Below, one piece after another: positions 8,265 through 17,500 of a stretch of DNA of 53,460 nt. Under the pieces are notes generated by a model. It worked only from the letters and a program-made list of their open reading frames with translations. It searched no databases and was not told the DNA's origin. Origin of the DNA: an uncultured Saprospiraceae bacterium (GTDB taxonomy: Bacteria; Bacteroidota; Bacteroidia; Chitinophagales; Saprospiraceae); assembly GCA_937924495.1 (NCBI GenBank), contig CALDSS010000024.1, positions 1 through 53,460 of the forward strand, given 5' to 3'. A program made the position numbers and the translations under genes. Within the stretch, counting starts at the first letter, position 1, and each line of letters opens with the position of its first letter.

Positions 8265-8295
8265 TTGCCTTGTTTAAGATAACTCTTTACCTTTG
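8265..8295 (+). promoter_or_regulatory. Bacteroidota-type promoter for the RlpA/SPOR gene
   Basis: TTG at 8265-8267, a 20-base spacer and TACCTTTG at 8288-8295 match the Bacteroidota primary sigma consensus (TTG about -33, TAnnTTTG about -7). Transcription would begin near 8302, leaving a leader of under 20 bases before the ATG at 8319. Confidence 0.6.
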
Positions 8296-8318
8296 AGACA
8301 AAATCAAAACTACACAAG

Positions 8319-9266
8319 ATGATACTTAACCATAAATCGCTCATCAGCACATTTGTTTTTTCCCTATTGATAAATTTTGGATTTGCCCAAGAATCTGGCT
8401 TAGCCAGTTACTACGGTGATGCCTTTCACGGAGGCCAAACAGCTAGTGGCGAGCTCTATGATCGATCTAAAATGACCTGTGCGCATCGCACCCTTCCTTT
8501 TGGTACATATCTGAAAGTTACTCGAAAAGACAATGGTCGGTCAGTGACGGTAAAAGTGAATGACAGAGGGCCTCATATAAAAGGTAGAATTGTAGATGTG
8601 AGCAAAGAAGCCGCAAAAAGATTGGGCTTAATTAAAGATGGCGTAGCTGAGGTAACGATTGCCAAAACTTCTAAATCATCTTCCAATTCTGCTGATGCAA
8701 AAATTACTTCTACCAAAGGAGCAGCGGTTCCTGCTGAAAAAGAAGTAGTACGAAAAGTAACCGAAGCTGAAAAAGCGGTGGATGCAGCAAAAGCGGCAGA
8801 CAAAAGAGAAAAAGAGTTGGCAGCAAAAGCGGCAGCTGAAAAAAGAGATAGAGGAAAAGCAGCAGCAGATGCCAAGCGAAAAGCAGCCGAAAAGGCAAAA
8901 TTAGCAGCAGCGGAAAAGAAAGAGGAAACTATTGAATTAAAAGAACCAAAACTCGTTAGTCTAAAAAACTACAGTGAATATGGTTTGTATAAAATTCAGG
9001 TAATGAAACCTGAGAAAAAAGGTTTTGGAGTGCAAGTAGCCTCAATCAATAATCATGAAAACATGCTGAAGCAGATTGCTCACTTTCAGGGCAAGCACTT
9101 CAAAAATATTTTAACGAGTATTGAAAAAGGTGCAGCTGGTACGGTTTATAAAATCATCCTTGGCCCATTTCCTGATCAAAAAACGGCACAAAGCTATAAA
9201 CGAAGTTTAGCCAAAAGACATAAAGTAAATGGCTTTGTCGTTAATCTGGAAAGTCCGAAAAAGTAA
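8319..9266 (+). CDS. RlpA-like double-psi beta-barrel protein with SPOR domain
   Basis: A 315-residue exported protein with a signal peptide to about residue 24 (..NFGFAQES). Residues about 26-115 are an RlpA-like domain: GLASYYGDAFHGGQTASGE, then LPFGTYLKVT and VKVNDRGPHIKGRIVDVS, which hold the conserved Gly/Asp positions of the fold. RlpA family members act as septal lytic transglycosylases on peptide-stripped glycan in some species. A Lys/Ala-rich, probably helical linker spans about 120-205. A C-terminal SPOR domain (about 230-315; FGVQVASINNHENMLKQIA.., KIILGPFPDQKTAQSY) would bind denuded peptidoglycan, so the protein probably acts at the division site. It is monocistronic with its own promoter and is followed by a large hairpin. 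Confidence 0.9.
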   Translation: MILNHKSLISTFVFSLLINFGFAQESGLASYYGDAFHGGQTASGELYDRSKMTCAHRTLPFGTYLKVTRKDNGRSVTVKVNDRGPHIKGRIVDVSKEAAKRLGLIKDGVAEVTIAKTSKSSSNSADAKITSTKGAAVPAEKEVVRKVTEAEKAVDAAKAADKREKELAAKAAAEKRDRGKAAADAKRKAAEKAKLAAAEKKEETIELKEPKLVSLKNYSEYGLYKIQVMKPEKKGFGVQVASINNHENMLKQIAHFQGKHFKNILTSIEKGAAGTVYKIILGPFPDQKTAQSYKRSLAKRHKVNGFVVNLESPKK

Positions 9267-9277
9267 ATAAATGATTC

Positions 9278-9344
9278 CGAGAAATCGGGAGGTCGAGAAT
9301 TCGAGACAAAACTCGATTTTTATTCTCGATCTCCCGATTTCTCG
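9278..9344. repeat. Nested hairpin element containing CGAGAAATCGGGAG
   Basis: 23-bp arms with one mismatch (9278-9300 and 9322-9344), around an inner TCGAG-acaaaa-CTCGA hairpin (9301-9316) that is followed by TTTTTATT. The inner hairpin could terminate the RlpA/SPOR gene on the plus strand. The outer CGAGAAATCGGGAG motif recurs in the 9923-10077 element, so it is a dispersed repeat. Confidence 0.7.
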
Positions 9345-9362
9345 ATCGCTCGAAATCCCCTT

Positions 9363-9893
9363 ATGATAGGTTTAGAAAAATTTAAAGAAATAAACACCTT
9401 CATCTTTGATGTAGATGGTGTGCTCACCGATGGTCGTTTTTTGATAACTGAAAAAGGTGAACTCCTCCGCTCCATGAATGCCAAAGACGGCATGGCGATG
9501 AAAATAGCACTCAATGCCAATTACCGTATCATCATCATTACAGGAGGACGATCTATGGGGGTGGTGGATAGATTGAAAGCTCTGGGAATTGAACATGTCT
9601 ATGCCGGCGTGTGGAACAAAGTGGAAAAGTATGATGAGATTCTAAAACTTTTTGACCTCAACGAAGAACACATCCTTTATATGGGAGATGACTTGCCCGA
9701 CTACCCCGTGATGCGCCGTGTTGGTCTCCCCTGCTGCCCTGCTGATGCCATTCAAGAAGTGAAGTCAATTAGTCTTTATACTTCTCCCAGAAATGGAGGT
9801 GATGCCTGTGTCCGTGATGTGATAGAGAAGGTTTTGAAATTGAATGGAGATTGGCCAGTAATGGGGAATGTGGAGGTTGGGAAATTGGAGTAA
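9363..9893 (+). CDS. kdsC: KdsC-type HAD phosphatase
   Basis: A 176-residue protein of the usual length for 3-deoxy-D-manno-octulosonate 8-phosphate phosphatase, which releases phosphate from KDO-8-P in lipopolysaccharide core synthesis. HAD motif I is DVDGVLTDG (nucleophile Asp16, acid/base Asp18), motif II is ITGG (Thr60), Lys86 lies in the WNKVEKY segment, and motif III is GDDLPDYPVM (Asp109/Asp110). It lacks a cap domain, as C0-type KdsC enzymes do, and the C-terminal RNGGDACVRDVIE is the family's substrate-lid segment. A closely related activity on another sugar acid phosphate cannot be excluded because no other kds gene is in the window. It starts 18 bases after the 9278-9344 hairpin and stands alone. 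Confidence 0.88.
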   Translation: MIGLEKFKEINTFIFDVDGVLTDGRFLITEKGELLRSMNAKDGMAMKIALNANYRIIIITGGRSMGVVDRLKALGIEHVYAGVWNKVEKYDEILKLFDLNEEHILYMGDDLPDYPVMRRVGLPCCPADAIQEVKSISLYTSPRNGGDACVRDVIEKVLKLNGDWPVMGNVEVGKLE

Positions 9894-9922
9894 ACTCTAA
9901 GAGTTTTTATTCTAATAAATAT

Positions 9923-10077
9923 GATTCTTAGATAAAAGTCGTAGAGCACAAAATCTAATTTTTTTCATCAAAGATTTTAGAGTTCGAGAAATCGAGACGT
10001 GTTTTGTTCCCGAAATCTCCGTCTCCCGATTTCTCGAAATCGTTTTTCACAAATTCCACAGTATTTGTCTAAGAACC
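9923..10077. repeat. Composite palindromic intergenic element
   Basis: Outer ends GATTCTTAGATAAA (9923-9936) and TTTGTCTAAGAACC (10064-10077) are imperfect inverted repeats. The right end is the exact complement of GGTTCTTAGACAAA at 4755-4768. Inside lies a second inverted repeat, TTCGAGAAATCGAGACG (9983-9999) with CGTCTCCCGATTTCTCGAA (10020-10038), which contains the CGAGAAATCGGGAG motif of the 9278-9344 element. It has no coding potential and fills the gap between two convergent genes. Confidence 0.65.
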
Positions 10078-10085
10078 ATAAAATA

Positions 10086-11498
10086 TTAACCTTCTCGCAA
10101 TTTTTTCAATAGCCACCCACGGTCTGTTAACAGCTTACAAGTTTTTACTTCTTCTTCCAGCATTTTTAGCTTTTCAGAACTTTTTGACTTGACTATTTTT
10201 TTCAAAAAAGAGCAAAAGTTGAGGTTTGTCTGTTTCAACTCAGCAGATATCTTTTTACTTCTTTTTACATAAATGGTAAATGAATTCATCAATGAAAGTA
10301 AAACTTCGTGTTCTCCTTGTTCATAATATATTTTTGCCAACATAACGCGAAAGGTCAAATTAAAGGTCACGTCATCAAACTCTACTTCTTGCAATCTTTT
10401 TAAAGCCGCATCGTATTCTTTCTTATAAAAATGCACCTCGGCAAGGTTGTAATTCAGCACATTTTTACGAAATGTTTTTGGCAAACGCTTTTTATTTTGA
10501 TACAAAAATTTATGTATCCAATCAAACTTCTCTTTACGTAATGCAAGTTTAGTAACATTGGTGTAGGTCCACGGAGAGAGGACTCCATTATGCAAAAGAA
10601 TCTCATCTTCTATACCAGTCAAATATAATTTTAATGCTTCTTCAACATATTCATCTTTTCCTTTTCGAAGGTTGGCAAGACAGAAATTAATCAGATATTG
10701 AAAAATTTCCTGCATCTCGTTTGAAGCAATATTTACTTTATGATTTTGAACCAGTTTTTGAAGATCCGAAAACTCTTCTACCTGATAATCTTTTTGAAGC
10801 AAATCCAAAATTGAAAAGTAAATTTCAATCAAAGGAACTGTTTTTAAAATTTCAGAATCTCTCCATTCTGAAATTTCACTCAAAAAATGAATAGAATAAT
10901 TGGTTGATAGAATGCGTTCTCTACTGAGCATACTACATAAGTATTTCAGTTTTTTCAGGACATAATATTTATCCAAAGCATCAGATGCGGATTGCAGATT
11001 GTAATCGTTTTTTCGTTGGCGTTTCAATAAAAAATTTTTATCCGCTATATCATATAAGCTTTGAGTGTCCTTGTAAAAATTCGTGTCTCGCTCCTTTAGT
11101 TCAGACAAAGAATTAGTTGTTTTTCCAAAATTATAATTGTACGCCTTATCCATTGGATACAACTCCAAAAGAGACTCTAACAAGAGCAAGTTTTTTTTAA
11201 TTGGCTTTTGTTGCAACTGCTCAATAATCAAGAAGTTTTCAATTTGAGTCTTAAGGTAGGACATCAAATGTCGGACCTTTTGATTGTCGTAAGAAGTGTT
11301 TGGGAAAATGGATTCATGAGCCGCCTTTTTGGTAAGTTCTTTGCTCCTATTTTCTGTACGATTTTCAAATAGAAAATCGAATAACTGTATCACTTCTTGC
11401 CGTGTATTAAAATAGGGTGACCTCAGAAACTGATTTAGCCGCTCCCACTGCCCTTCCTCCAATTTTAGTATGAATTCGAATAATTTACTTTTCTGCAT
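10086..11498 (-). CDS. Unrecognised all-helical protein, paralogue of 19526-20956
   Basis: A 470-residue, Leu/Lys/Glu-rich and almost entirely helical protein with no signal peptide or membrane segment, so cytoplasmic. It is a distant paralogue of the 476-residue protein at 19526-20956. Shared landmarks are an N-terminal helix then SPYF (SPFF in the other copy), IFPN-x3-Y-x3-KVRHL (KIRKL in the other copy) and a following IENFLI/ISQFFL segment at residues about 85-95. Later helix pairs in both (for example YFEQGEHEVLLSLM here) look TPR-like. It may be a protein-interaction scaffold; no enzyme motif is visible. It is probably transcribed alone. The upstream gap to 11735 is a shared divergent region. 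Confidence 0.8.
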   Translation of the reverse strand: MQKSKLFEFILKLEEGQWERLNQFLRSPYFNTRQEVIQLFDFLFENRTENRSKELTKKAAHESIFPNTSYDNQKVRHLMSYLKTQIENFLIIEQLQQKPIKKNLLLLESLLELYPMDKAYNYNFGKTTNSLSELKERDTNFYKDTQSLYDIADKNFLLKRQRKNDYNLQSASDALDKYYVLKKLKYLCSMLSRERILSTNYSIHFLSEISEWRDSEILKTVPLIEIYFSILDLLQKDYQVEEFSDLQKLVQNHKVNIASNEMQEIFQYLINFCLANLRKGKDEYVEEALKLYLTGIEDEILLHNGVLSPWTYTNVTKLALRKEKFDWIHKFLYQNKKRLPKTFRKNVLNYNLAEVHFYKKEYDAALKRLQEVEFDDVTFNLTFRVMLAKIYYEQGEHEVLLSLMNSFTIYVKRSKKISAELKQTNLNFCSFLKKIVKSKSSEKLKMLEEEVKTCKLLTDRGWLLKKLREG

Positions 11499-11734
11499 GA
11501 ATCAGCTCGCAATTTTTCAAAAAATAATTTTATCGCATAATTATAAATTTACAAAAATATTTTTTCAATAAAAAATATTTTCATATTTAACTGATAATCA
11601 ATTATTTACATTATTATTTTATTTTAAATTTTAAATTTAGGCTTTACAAAATCAAATTTTTGTAGTTGTAATAAGCGTATATATAGCTGAACTTTGCGTC
11701 ATAAAGTTGCTGCACTACAAATCAGTACATTTTT

Positions 11735-12847
11735 ATGAAAAGAATTTTTATAGCATACTTAGTGATCTTTTTGTGCAATTCCAATGCTACAAACCTGCAT
11801 GCGCAAAATGTATGGCCGGGCGATGCCAATAATAACGGCATTGTAAATGGAGTGGATTTTCTGTACATCTCTACGGCATACAAAGCATCAGGAGAAGAAA
11901 GAACTACTGCGACCACAGATTGGGTTCCGCAAGCCCTACCCTCGCTGTGGTCGGGAAATTTCCCGAGTGGCCTCAATTATGCTTACGCGGATGCGGATGG
12001 CAATGGAGAAATTGATGAGGATGATTTAGAAGTGGTAGAAGAAAATTATGGCCTAACTCACGGCACCATAATTCCTGACAATTACTCAACTGGAAATGCG
12101 GGATCTGGCCCTCAGGTAAAATTGGAGATTCAGAATACTGATGTAAAATTTGGGGATGAAGTGGAGGTAAAAATCATGATGGGAGATGCAGGCACCCCCT
12201 TTAATGATTTTTATGGTGTGAACATGAAACTGTCTTACAATACTGAAATCACGGATGAAGACGAAGAGTGGGATTTTAAATTTTTAGACAACAATTGGCT
12301 TGACCCAAACGACGACCTTGACCTCGAACACCTCATAGTAAATGATGAAACCTCTGGAACAGCCGAGATTGCTTTTGCTCGGAACAATCAAACACCCATT
12401 ACGGGTTTTGGTGAAGTAGCCAGTTTTTTTATCATCATAGAAGATTATGTAGTTGGCAGAGCTGAAATCGATACTTTAGAAATTGTCATAGATAGCATTT
12501 TGACTATCAATGAAAATTTGACATCAACGATTACAGCTCCTGACACTTTGAGTTTTGAAGTTACTCGTAAAACATCAAATATAGCTTCTCAAATTATTAA
12601 AGATAATATCAATTTTTATCCTAATCCCGCTTCTAATTCGACCTCAATTCGTACTCCCAAAAACATGGAATTAGAATCCATCGAGCTAAGAAATACTTTA
12701 GGTAATTTGATTCCCATAATTACAACATATCCAAACCGGGAGAAAGTACTTGTCAGTTGGAATAAAATTCCGACTGGCATGTATTTTCTTTCTCTTCAAA
12801 CCAAAGAGAATTTAATTACAAAGCCTCTTCAAATAAATAATTACTAA
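11735..12847 (+). CDS. Secreted dockerin/cohesin-like protein with T9SS type A sorting domain
   Basis: A 370-residue secreted protein with a signal peptide to about residue 24 (..NLHAQ). Two dockerin type I-like calcium loops follow: GDANNNGIVNGVDFLY (about 29-44) and YADADGNGEIDEDDLEVV (about 86-103), with the D-x-D/N-x-N/D-G-x-I/V-x-x-x-D spacing of calcium-binding loops. Residues about 125-260 (VKLEIQNTDVKFGDEVEVKI..) have the strand pattern of a cohesin-like domain. The last 80 residues (NINFYPNPASNSTSIRT.., WNKIPTGMYFLSLQT..) are a type A T9SS sorting domain, so it should cross the outer membrane and be cleaved. It probably precedes the 12884 lipoprotein gene in an operon (36-base gap). 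Only a weak promoter-like TTG...GAACTTTG at 11666-11696 is seen. The assignment is by family resemblance. Confidence 0.82.
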   Translation: MKRIFIAYLVIFLCNSNATNLHAQNVWPGDANNNGIVNGVDFLYISTAYKASGEERTTATTDWVPQALPSLWSGNFPSGLNYAYADADGNGEIDEDDLEVVEENYGLTHGTIIPDNYSTGNAGSGPQVKLEIQNTDVKFGDEVEVKIMMGDAGTPFNDFYGVNMKLSYNTEITDEDEEWDFKFLDNNWLDPNDDLDLEHLIVNDETSGTAEIAFARNNQTPITGFGEVASFFIIIEDYVVGRAEIDTLEIVIDSILTINENLTSTITAPDTLSFEVTRKTSNIASQIIKDNINFYPNPASNSTSIRTPKNMELESIELRNTLGNLIPIITTYPNREKVLVSWNKIPTGMYFLSLQTKENLITKPLQINNY

Positions 12848-12883
12848 TAAAAGTGATGACTCACTTACTAAAATTCAGTTTTC

Positions 12884-14335
12884 ATGAACCGTTTATTTTT
12901 AATTGCAATTTCTTTCTTAATGATTTTTTCTGCTTGCCAGAAAAATGACATCACTCCGGTTGATCCGAACAACCCAACTACCGATCCAGGGACAAATCCA
13001 GGAACAAACACAGACGTAAAAGTTCTGAATTTCTACTTGACAGATGCGCCATTCGATGCAGAAGAAGTCAATGTTGAAATTTTATCTGTAATTGTGAAAG
13101 GGGAAGGTCAGGAAGTAGAATTAAATACTATTGCTGGTATTTACAACTTGCTTGATTTTCAAAACGGAGTAGATACATTGATTGCCAATGACACCATTCC
13201 TTTTTCTAACCTTTCTGAAATTAGATTGATTTTGGGAGATGAAAATTCTATCGTAATTGATGGGGAAGTTTTTCCGCTAAAAATTCCAAGTGGCGGATCA
13301 TCAGGCTTAAAAATCAAGGTAGATCATAATCTGGACGATGCGCCATTTTCAGATATCTTAGTTGATTTTGATGCCTGCGAATCTATAAAAAGAACAGGAA
13401 ATGGGAGTTACCATTTACGTCCTGTTTTAAAATTCAAGGGCGACCGAAATGACCCAGACGACGATGATGATGATGATGATGATGATGACGACGATGATGA
13501 ATTCTTTTCTCGAGCTATTACTGAATATATCGAAGCTAACTATCCAGGAGCTGAAGTAGATGATTTGGAATTAGGAATTCTATGTACAGATACTTTAATC
13601 GTTGCAGAAGTTGAATTGGTAGATGATGAGGAAATTTATCTTTATTTCAATAGAGACTCCATGTTTGTTTTGGAAGGCGTTGAAGTAAAAACAGATGATT
13701 TACCTATTTCTGTCACAGATTTGGTTCAAACTGATTTTCCAGACGCCTACATTGATGACAAAGCCCTTCAATTGACGGATGTAGATGGAAATATTGAATA
13801 TTTACTTGAACTTGAAATCCCAGATGAAAGCGAATTCTATGTAATAATCTCTGAGTCAGGAAATCTAATTTGTCAATTTGAAAATGAAGATCTTGATGAC
13901 GAAGGAGACGACGATGATGACGATAATGATGATGATGACGATGATGAGGAAATCGAATTGTCTGATGGAACCAAAGCTTGGATTGAAACAAACTACCCTG
14001 GCTTCGACTACGATGATGTGGAAGAAACTGTGATTTGTTCCGATTCTTTAATCGTTGTAGAAATGGAAAACGACGATGATGAGGAAATTTATTTATTCTT
14101 TAGCCTTGACGAAGTATTTGAAGGAGAAGGAGAAAAAGTAAAAGAAAGAGATATAACCGCTGAGGCGTTAGCTTACATTTCTGACAATTATCCAAATGCA
14201 GAAGTAGAAGACAAGGCAATTAAATTTACGGATCCTGATGGAAAAATTTCCTTCATATTCGAGATGGAAGATACGGATGACAATGAATTCCATGCAGTGA
14301 TTTCTGCTGCTGGAGATTTTATTTGTGAATCATAG
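12884..14335 (+). CDS. Lipoprotein with DUF4382 domain, poly-Asp tracts and duplicated PepSY-like units
   Basis: A 483-residue lipoprotein (signal ending MIFSAC, Cys at 18). A Pro/Asn/Thr-rich spacer leads to a DUF4382-type domain at about 45-185 (VLNFYLTDAPFDAEEVNVEILSVIVKG.., a motif typical of that family). A run of 14 Asp (codons 13457-13498) then precedes the first PepSY-like segment pair (EYIEANYPGAEVDDLELG.. and SVTDLVQTDFPDAYIDDKALQL..). A second acidic tract (about 343-358) precedes a second segment pair (AWIETNYPGFDYDDVEE.. and EALAYISDNYPNAEVEDKAIKF..). The pairs are internal duplicates: each begins with a short helix ending in NYPGA/NYPNA. The highly acidic linkers suggest calcium or cation binding at the surface. 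It is probably co-expressed with the dockerin-like T9SS protein just upstream. A terminator follows at 14369-14404. Confidence 0.8.
   Translation: MNRLFLIAISFLMIFSACQKNDITPVDPNNPTTDPGTNPGTNTDVKVLNFYLTDAPFDAEEVNVEILSVIVKGEGQEVELNTIAGIYNLLDFQNGVDTLIANDTIPFSNLSEIRLILGDENSIVIDGEVFPLKIPSGGSSGLKIKVDHNLDDAPFSDILVDFDACESIKRTGNGSYHLRPVLKFKGDRNDPDDDDDDDDDDDDDDEFFSRAITEYIEANYPGAEVDDLELGILCTDTLIVAEVELVDDEEIYLYFNRDSMFVLEGVEVKTDDLPISVTDLVQTDFPDAYIDDKALQLTDVDGNIEYLLELEIPDESEFYVIISESGNLICQFENEDLDDEGDDDDDDNDDDDDDEEIELSDGTKAWIETNYPGFDYDDVEETVICSDSLIVVEMENDDDEEIYLFFSLDEVFEGEGEKVKERDITAEALAYISDNYPNAEVEDKAIKFTDPDGKISFIFEMEDTDDNEFHAVISAAGDFICES
13457..13498 (+). repeat. GAT/GAC microsatellite encoding 14 aspartates
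   Basis: Fourteen consecutive Asp codons, including eight GAT triplets in a row, lie inside the 12884-14335 lipoprotein gene. A second acidic tract (six Asp, one Asn, six Asp) lies near 13910-13951. Changes by whole triplets would alter linker length without breaking the frame. Confidence 0.85.
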
Positions 14336-14368
14336 AATTAGAGTATTATTTCTTAACATAATATCTTT

Positions 14369-14404
14369 GCCGTGAAGCATTCCTTGCTTCGCGGCTTTTT
14401 TTTT
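14369..14404 (+). terminator. Rho-independent terminator after the 12884 lipoprotein gene
   Basis: An 11-bp stem (GCCGTGAAGCA / TGCTTCGCGGC, one G-U pair) with a 5-base loop, followed by nine T. It ends transcription 34-69 bases past the stop codon at 14335. Confidence 0.92.
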
Positions 14405-14590
14405 CCGATTTCTGATATTTCTAAAGATGTAGGTAATTTCGATTTATTTTCTCATGATACGTGTGTAGAAATTGACGGAAGTGGTAGCGCAAGATTCACT
14501 GTAGATCTTGATATCCAATTGACAGATAATAGATCAGGAAATTACCTCAACTATTCTCTACCCTCAATTTCCGCGAGCTATATTTCTACT

Positions 14591-17500
14591 TTATCTCGCT
14601 ATCGTCACATCTCCTTCAAAAATCTCCACCTCTCCATCAATAAATTCTACTTCTGCAAAAAAGACATAAACACCTGTTGAGAGCAATTGGCCTTTCCAAG
14701 TTCCATCCCAGCCGAAAGCCTCGTCATTGGGTAAGAAATCTTTTTCTGCAAACATCAATGAACCATATCGATCAAAGACTTTGAATTGCTTAATATTCGC
14801 TACACTGTTTGCACCGAAGATGTTTAGCTTATCATTGATGCCATCATTGTTTGGACTAAAAGCATTGGGAATGAAGACTTTATATGTTTTTAAAACATTG
14901 ATGTTTATTTCATCTGTATCGAAGCAAGAAGAAGTGGTATCCGTTGCCGTAATTTGAATGGTTAATGGATTTAGGGGTAAAAAATCGACCTCACTACAGT
15001 TTGAATCTATACAATCCAAATCTGGCTCAGACCATTCGAAAACTGCGTTAGAATTATTGGTCAATGCTTGTAACGAAATATCATCTCCTAATTCGATAAT
15101 CATATCATCTGGCAAGGTCACATCAATGGGGTCTGGAGGGCTCACCTCGAAAGGGAACTCTCGTTCACAGCCCAACTTATCTTTTACAATTAGATCATAA
15201 ACACCCGTAAACAAACCATCAATGAAAGTTGCATCTGTAAAATTCACTCCATCTACTGAATATTGGTAAGGGCCTTCGCCGCCAGTGGTCGTCAAAACTT
15301 CCACCGCTCCCCCATCATCAGGATCGAGACAAGTCAATTTATTTCCAACTGGTTCGGCGTACAATTCATCTGGCTGAGCAAATTCGATAGAATCAATTGC
15401 CTCGCAGCCAGTTTCACTAATTGCAATTATTTTATAAAAACCTGTTGACAAATCGGTAATCTCAGCTGTTCTTTTGCCAGTACTCCAATTATAGTCAACT
15501 GTGTTTCCACCTGTCGTATTGGCCATTAATCGACCGTTTGAATCACCCTTACATTGAATAGGTTCTTCTACCGAAATGTTTACTAAATATGGATTAGCAG
15601 GTTCTGTAATCGTCACGATAGTGGTGTCCTTACATCCATCTTGATTAGTTACGGTCACTCGATAATCCCCTGCCGCCAAGTCCAATACAGTTTGCCCTAA
15701 GCCTCCATTTTCCCACTCAAAATCAGTAGGACGGCCATTGGTAGAAATACTTCCAACTCCATCTGACCAACCAAGACAGGTGACTCCTTTATCTTCAATT
15801 CCATCGGCAATGAATTCGGCAGGTTGATTTATTTCGATAGAAATTTGAGTTTGACAACCATTGCTGTCTTGCATTTGGATTGGATAAGTTGCAGCGCAAA
15901 GTAGGCTTACGCCATTCGCTAACTGACTACCTGCGGAAGGCCAACCAAATTGATAATTACCAACTCCGCCTTCTCCATGCACTTCAAAACTTCCATCACA
16001 AACCCCAAAACATGAGGCATCAATTTTTTCATCTACAAAAATTCTCACCTCATCTGGCTGCACAACTGTTACCACGAAAGTGGTATCAAAATAAATATCT
16101 CGAACCGTGATTTCATAATCAGCTGAAGGTAAGTTATTGATGAAAATCGTTTCGTTATCTGCATCAATATTTCCGCTTCCATTCAATCCAGATCCCATCC
16201 ACTCAAAATCATAAGGAGGCTCTCCATTGTTTACACTAAACGAAATTGAACCATTCGATTCTCCATTGCAAATCACATCATTCGAATTAAAACTTGGAAT
16301 AATTGGGGTGATGTATTCTACAAAAATGCATGCCTCAAAATCACAACCACCCTGAATATCGGTTACTGTTACGCAATAATCTGTTCCACCTTCTAAGTTA
16401 ATTGCTGTTGAATTGGTCTGACCATCAGACCATCTGTATATGAAATCGCCACTGCCTCCAGTTGCCAAAACATTGGCGCTACCAGTGAACGTACCCAGCC
16501 CAATGGCTCTATCAATTTGAACAATAGCAAGTTTTACAGAATCCAAAACGGTCAGTTTGGTGTAAACTACCGAGTCACAACCACCGCCAAGTAAAATGGT
16601 ATCTACATAATTTCCTGATTGGTTGTAAACACTATTCCAAACTTGGAAGGTTTCGTTTGCACAAACAGTTTCATCTAAATTAGTGATGGGTGTATCATCA
16701 GGTAATTCTTCAATTATTAATTCAAAGATTCCTTCTAAATCTCTACTCGAACCATCAATCATTACATAGTAGGTTTCGCCAGGAGTGAGGCAAGAAAGTT
16801 CCAATTCTGCATTTCGAGAATTAAATGGAGATATACTTCCTCTCTCTGATAGAGCCCCTCCACAAGTCCCATCACTCGATTCAAAAACTGCAATTTCCAA
16901 ATCAATCGGATCGGGTATAGCTTGAGAAATGGCTCGCACATTCACATGCCCCGTTGCTGGCGCTACAAAACTTGCCCAAACCGTTTTATGAGCAATGAAA
17001 GATCTAATTCTTGGGTCTCCTACATTTCCAACACAGAAATTTGACATTTTACCACTGCTCACATTTCCACCTGCTGGAATCGCTCCCAATTCAACATTAT
17101 CACAAATCAAATCACCTCTATCTCTCACGCCTGGGTCATAAACATCTAAGCCAAAATATCCCAAACGAAGGTCGGGCAACCAAATACCATCAACCAAAAT
17201 GTAGTAAGTTTGATTGGGCTCCGGACAGTAAAAAAAGACGGTATCATTATCAGATTCGAATTCCCAATCAAAAGCTATTAAATCCAAATTCCCTTGACAG
17301 CTATCGTCATCAGTAGTGAATACTGCTGCTTGCAAACCAAGACCATCTCCCAATCCCGTGGGGTCACTAATTTGATTGACAAAAAGCGCACTACTTGGAT
17401 TAGGGCCAGTTGTGAACGTGAACCAAACTCCGTTGTGCAAATGCCAAGCATCTGAATCAAAACTTTTGGGATGAGGTTCTCCTCCTTCTTCGGCACATAT

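Noticed and set aside
8573-8898. Open frames on the minus strand inside the RlpA/SPOR gene
   Set aside because: They lie opposite the Lys/Ala-rich linker, whose low-complexity codons leave antisense frames open; no start context or family match.
9278-10077. Insertion sequence or transposon around the KdsC-type gene
   Set aside because: No transposase and no target-site duplication were found; the repeats look like dispersed hairpin elements.
11735-12847. Cellulosome component
   Set aside because: Dockerin-like loops and a cohesin-like region occur in many non-cellulosomal secreted proteins; no scaffoldin or glycoside hydrolase is in the window.
14372-14680. Plus-strand open frame of 102 codons between the poly-Asp lipoprotein and the SprB-repeat gene
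   Set aside because: It starts inside the terminator hairpin at 14369-14404 and its second part is antisense to the SprB-repeat gene; no protein-like composition or start signal.
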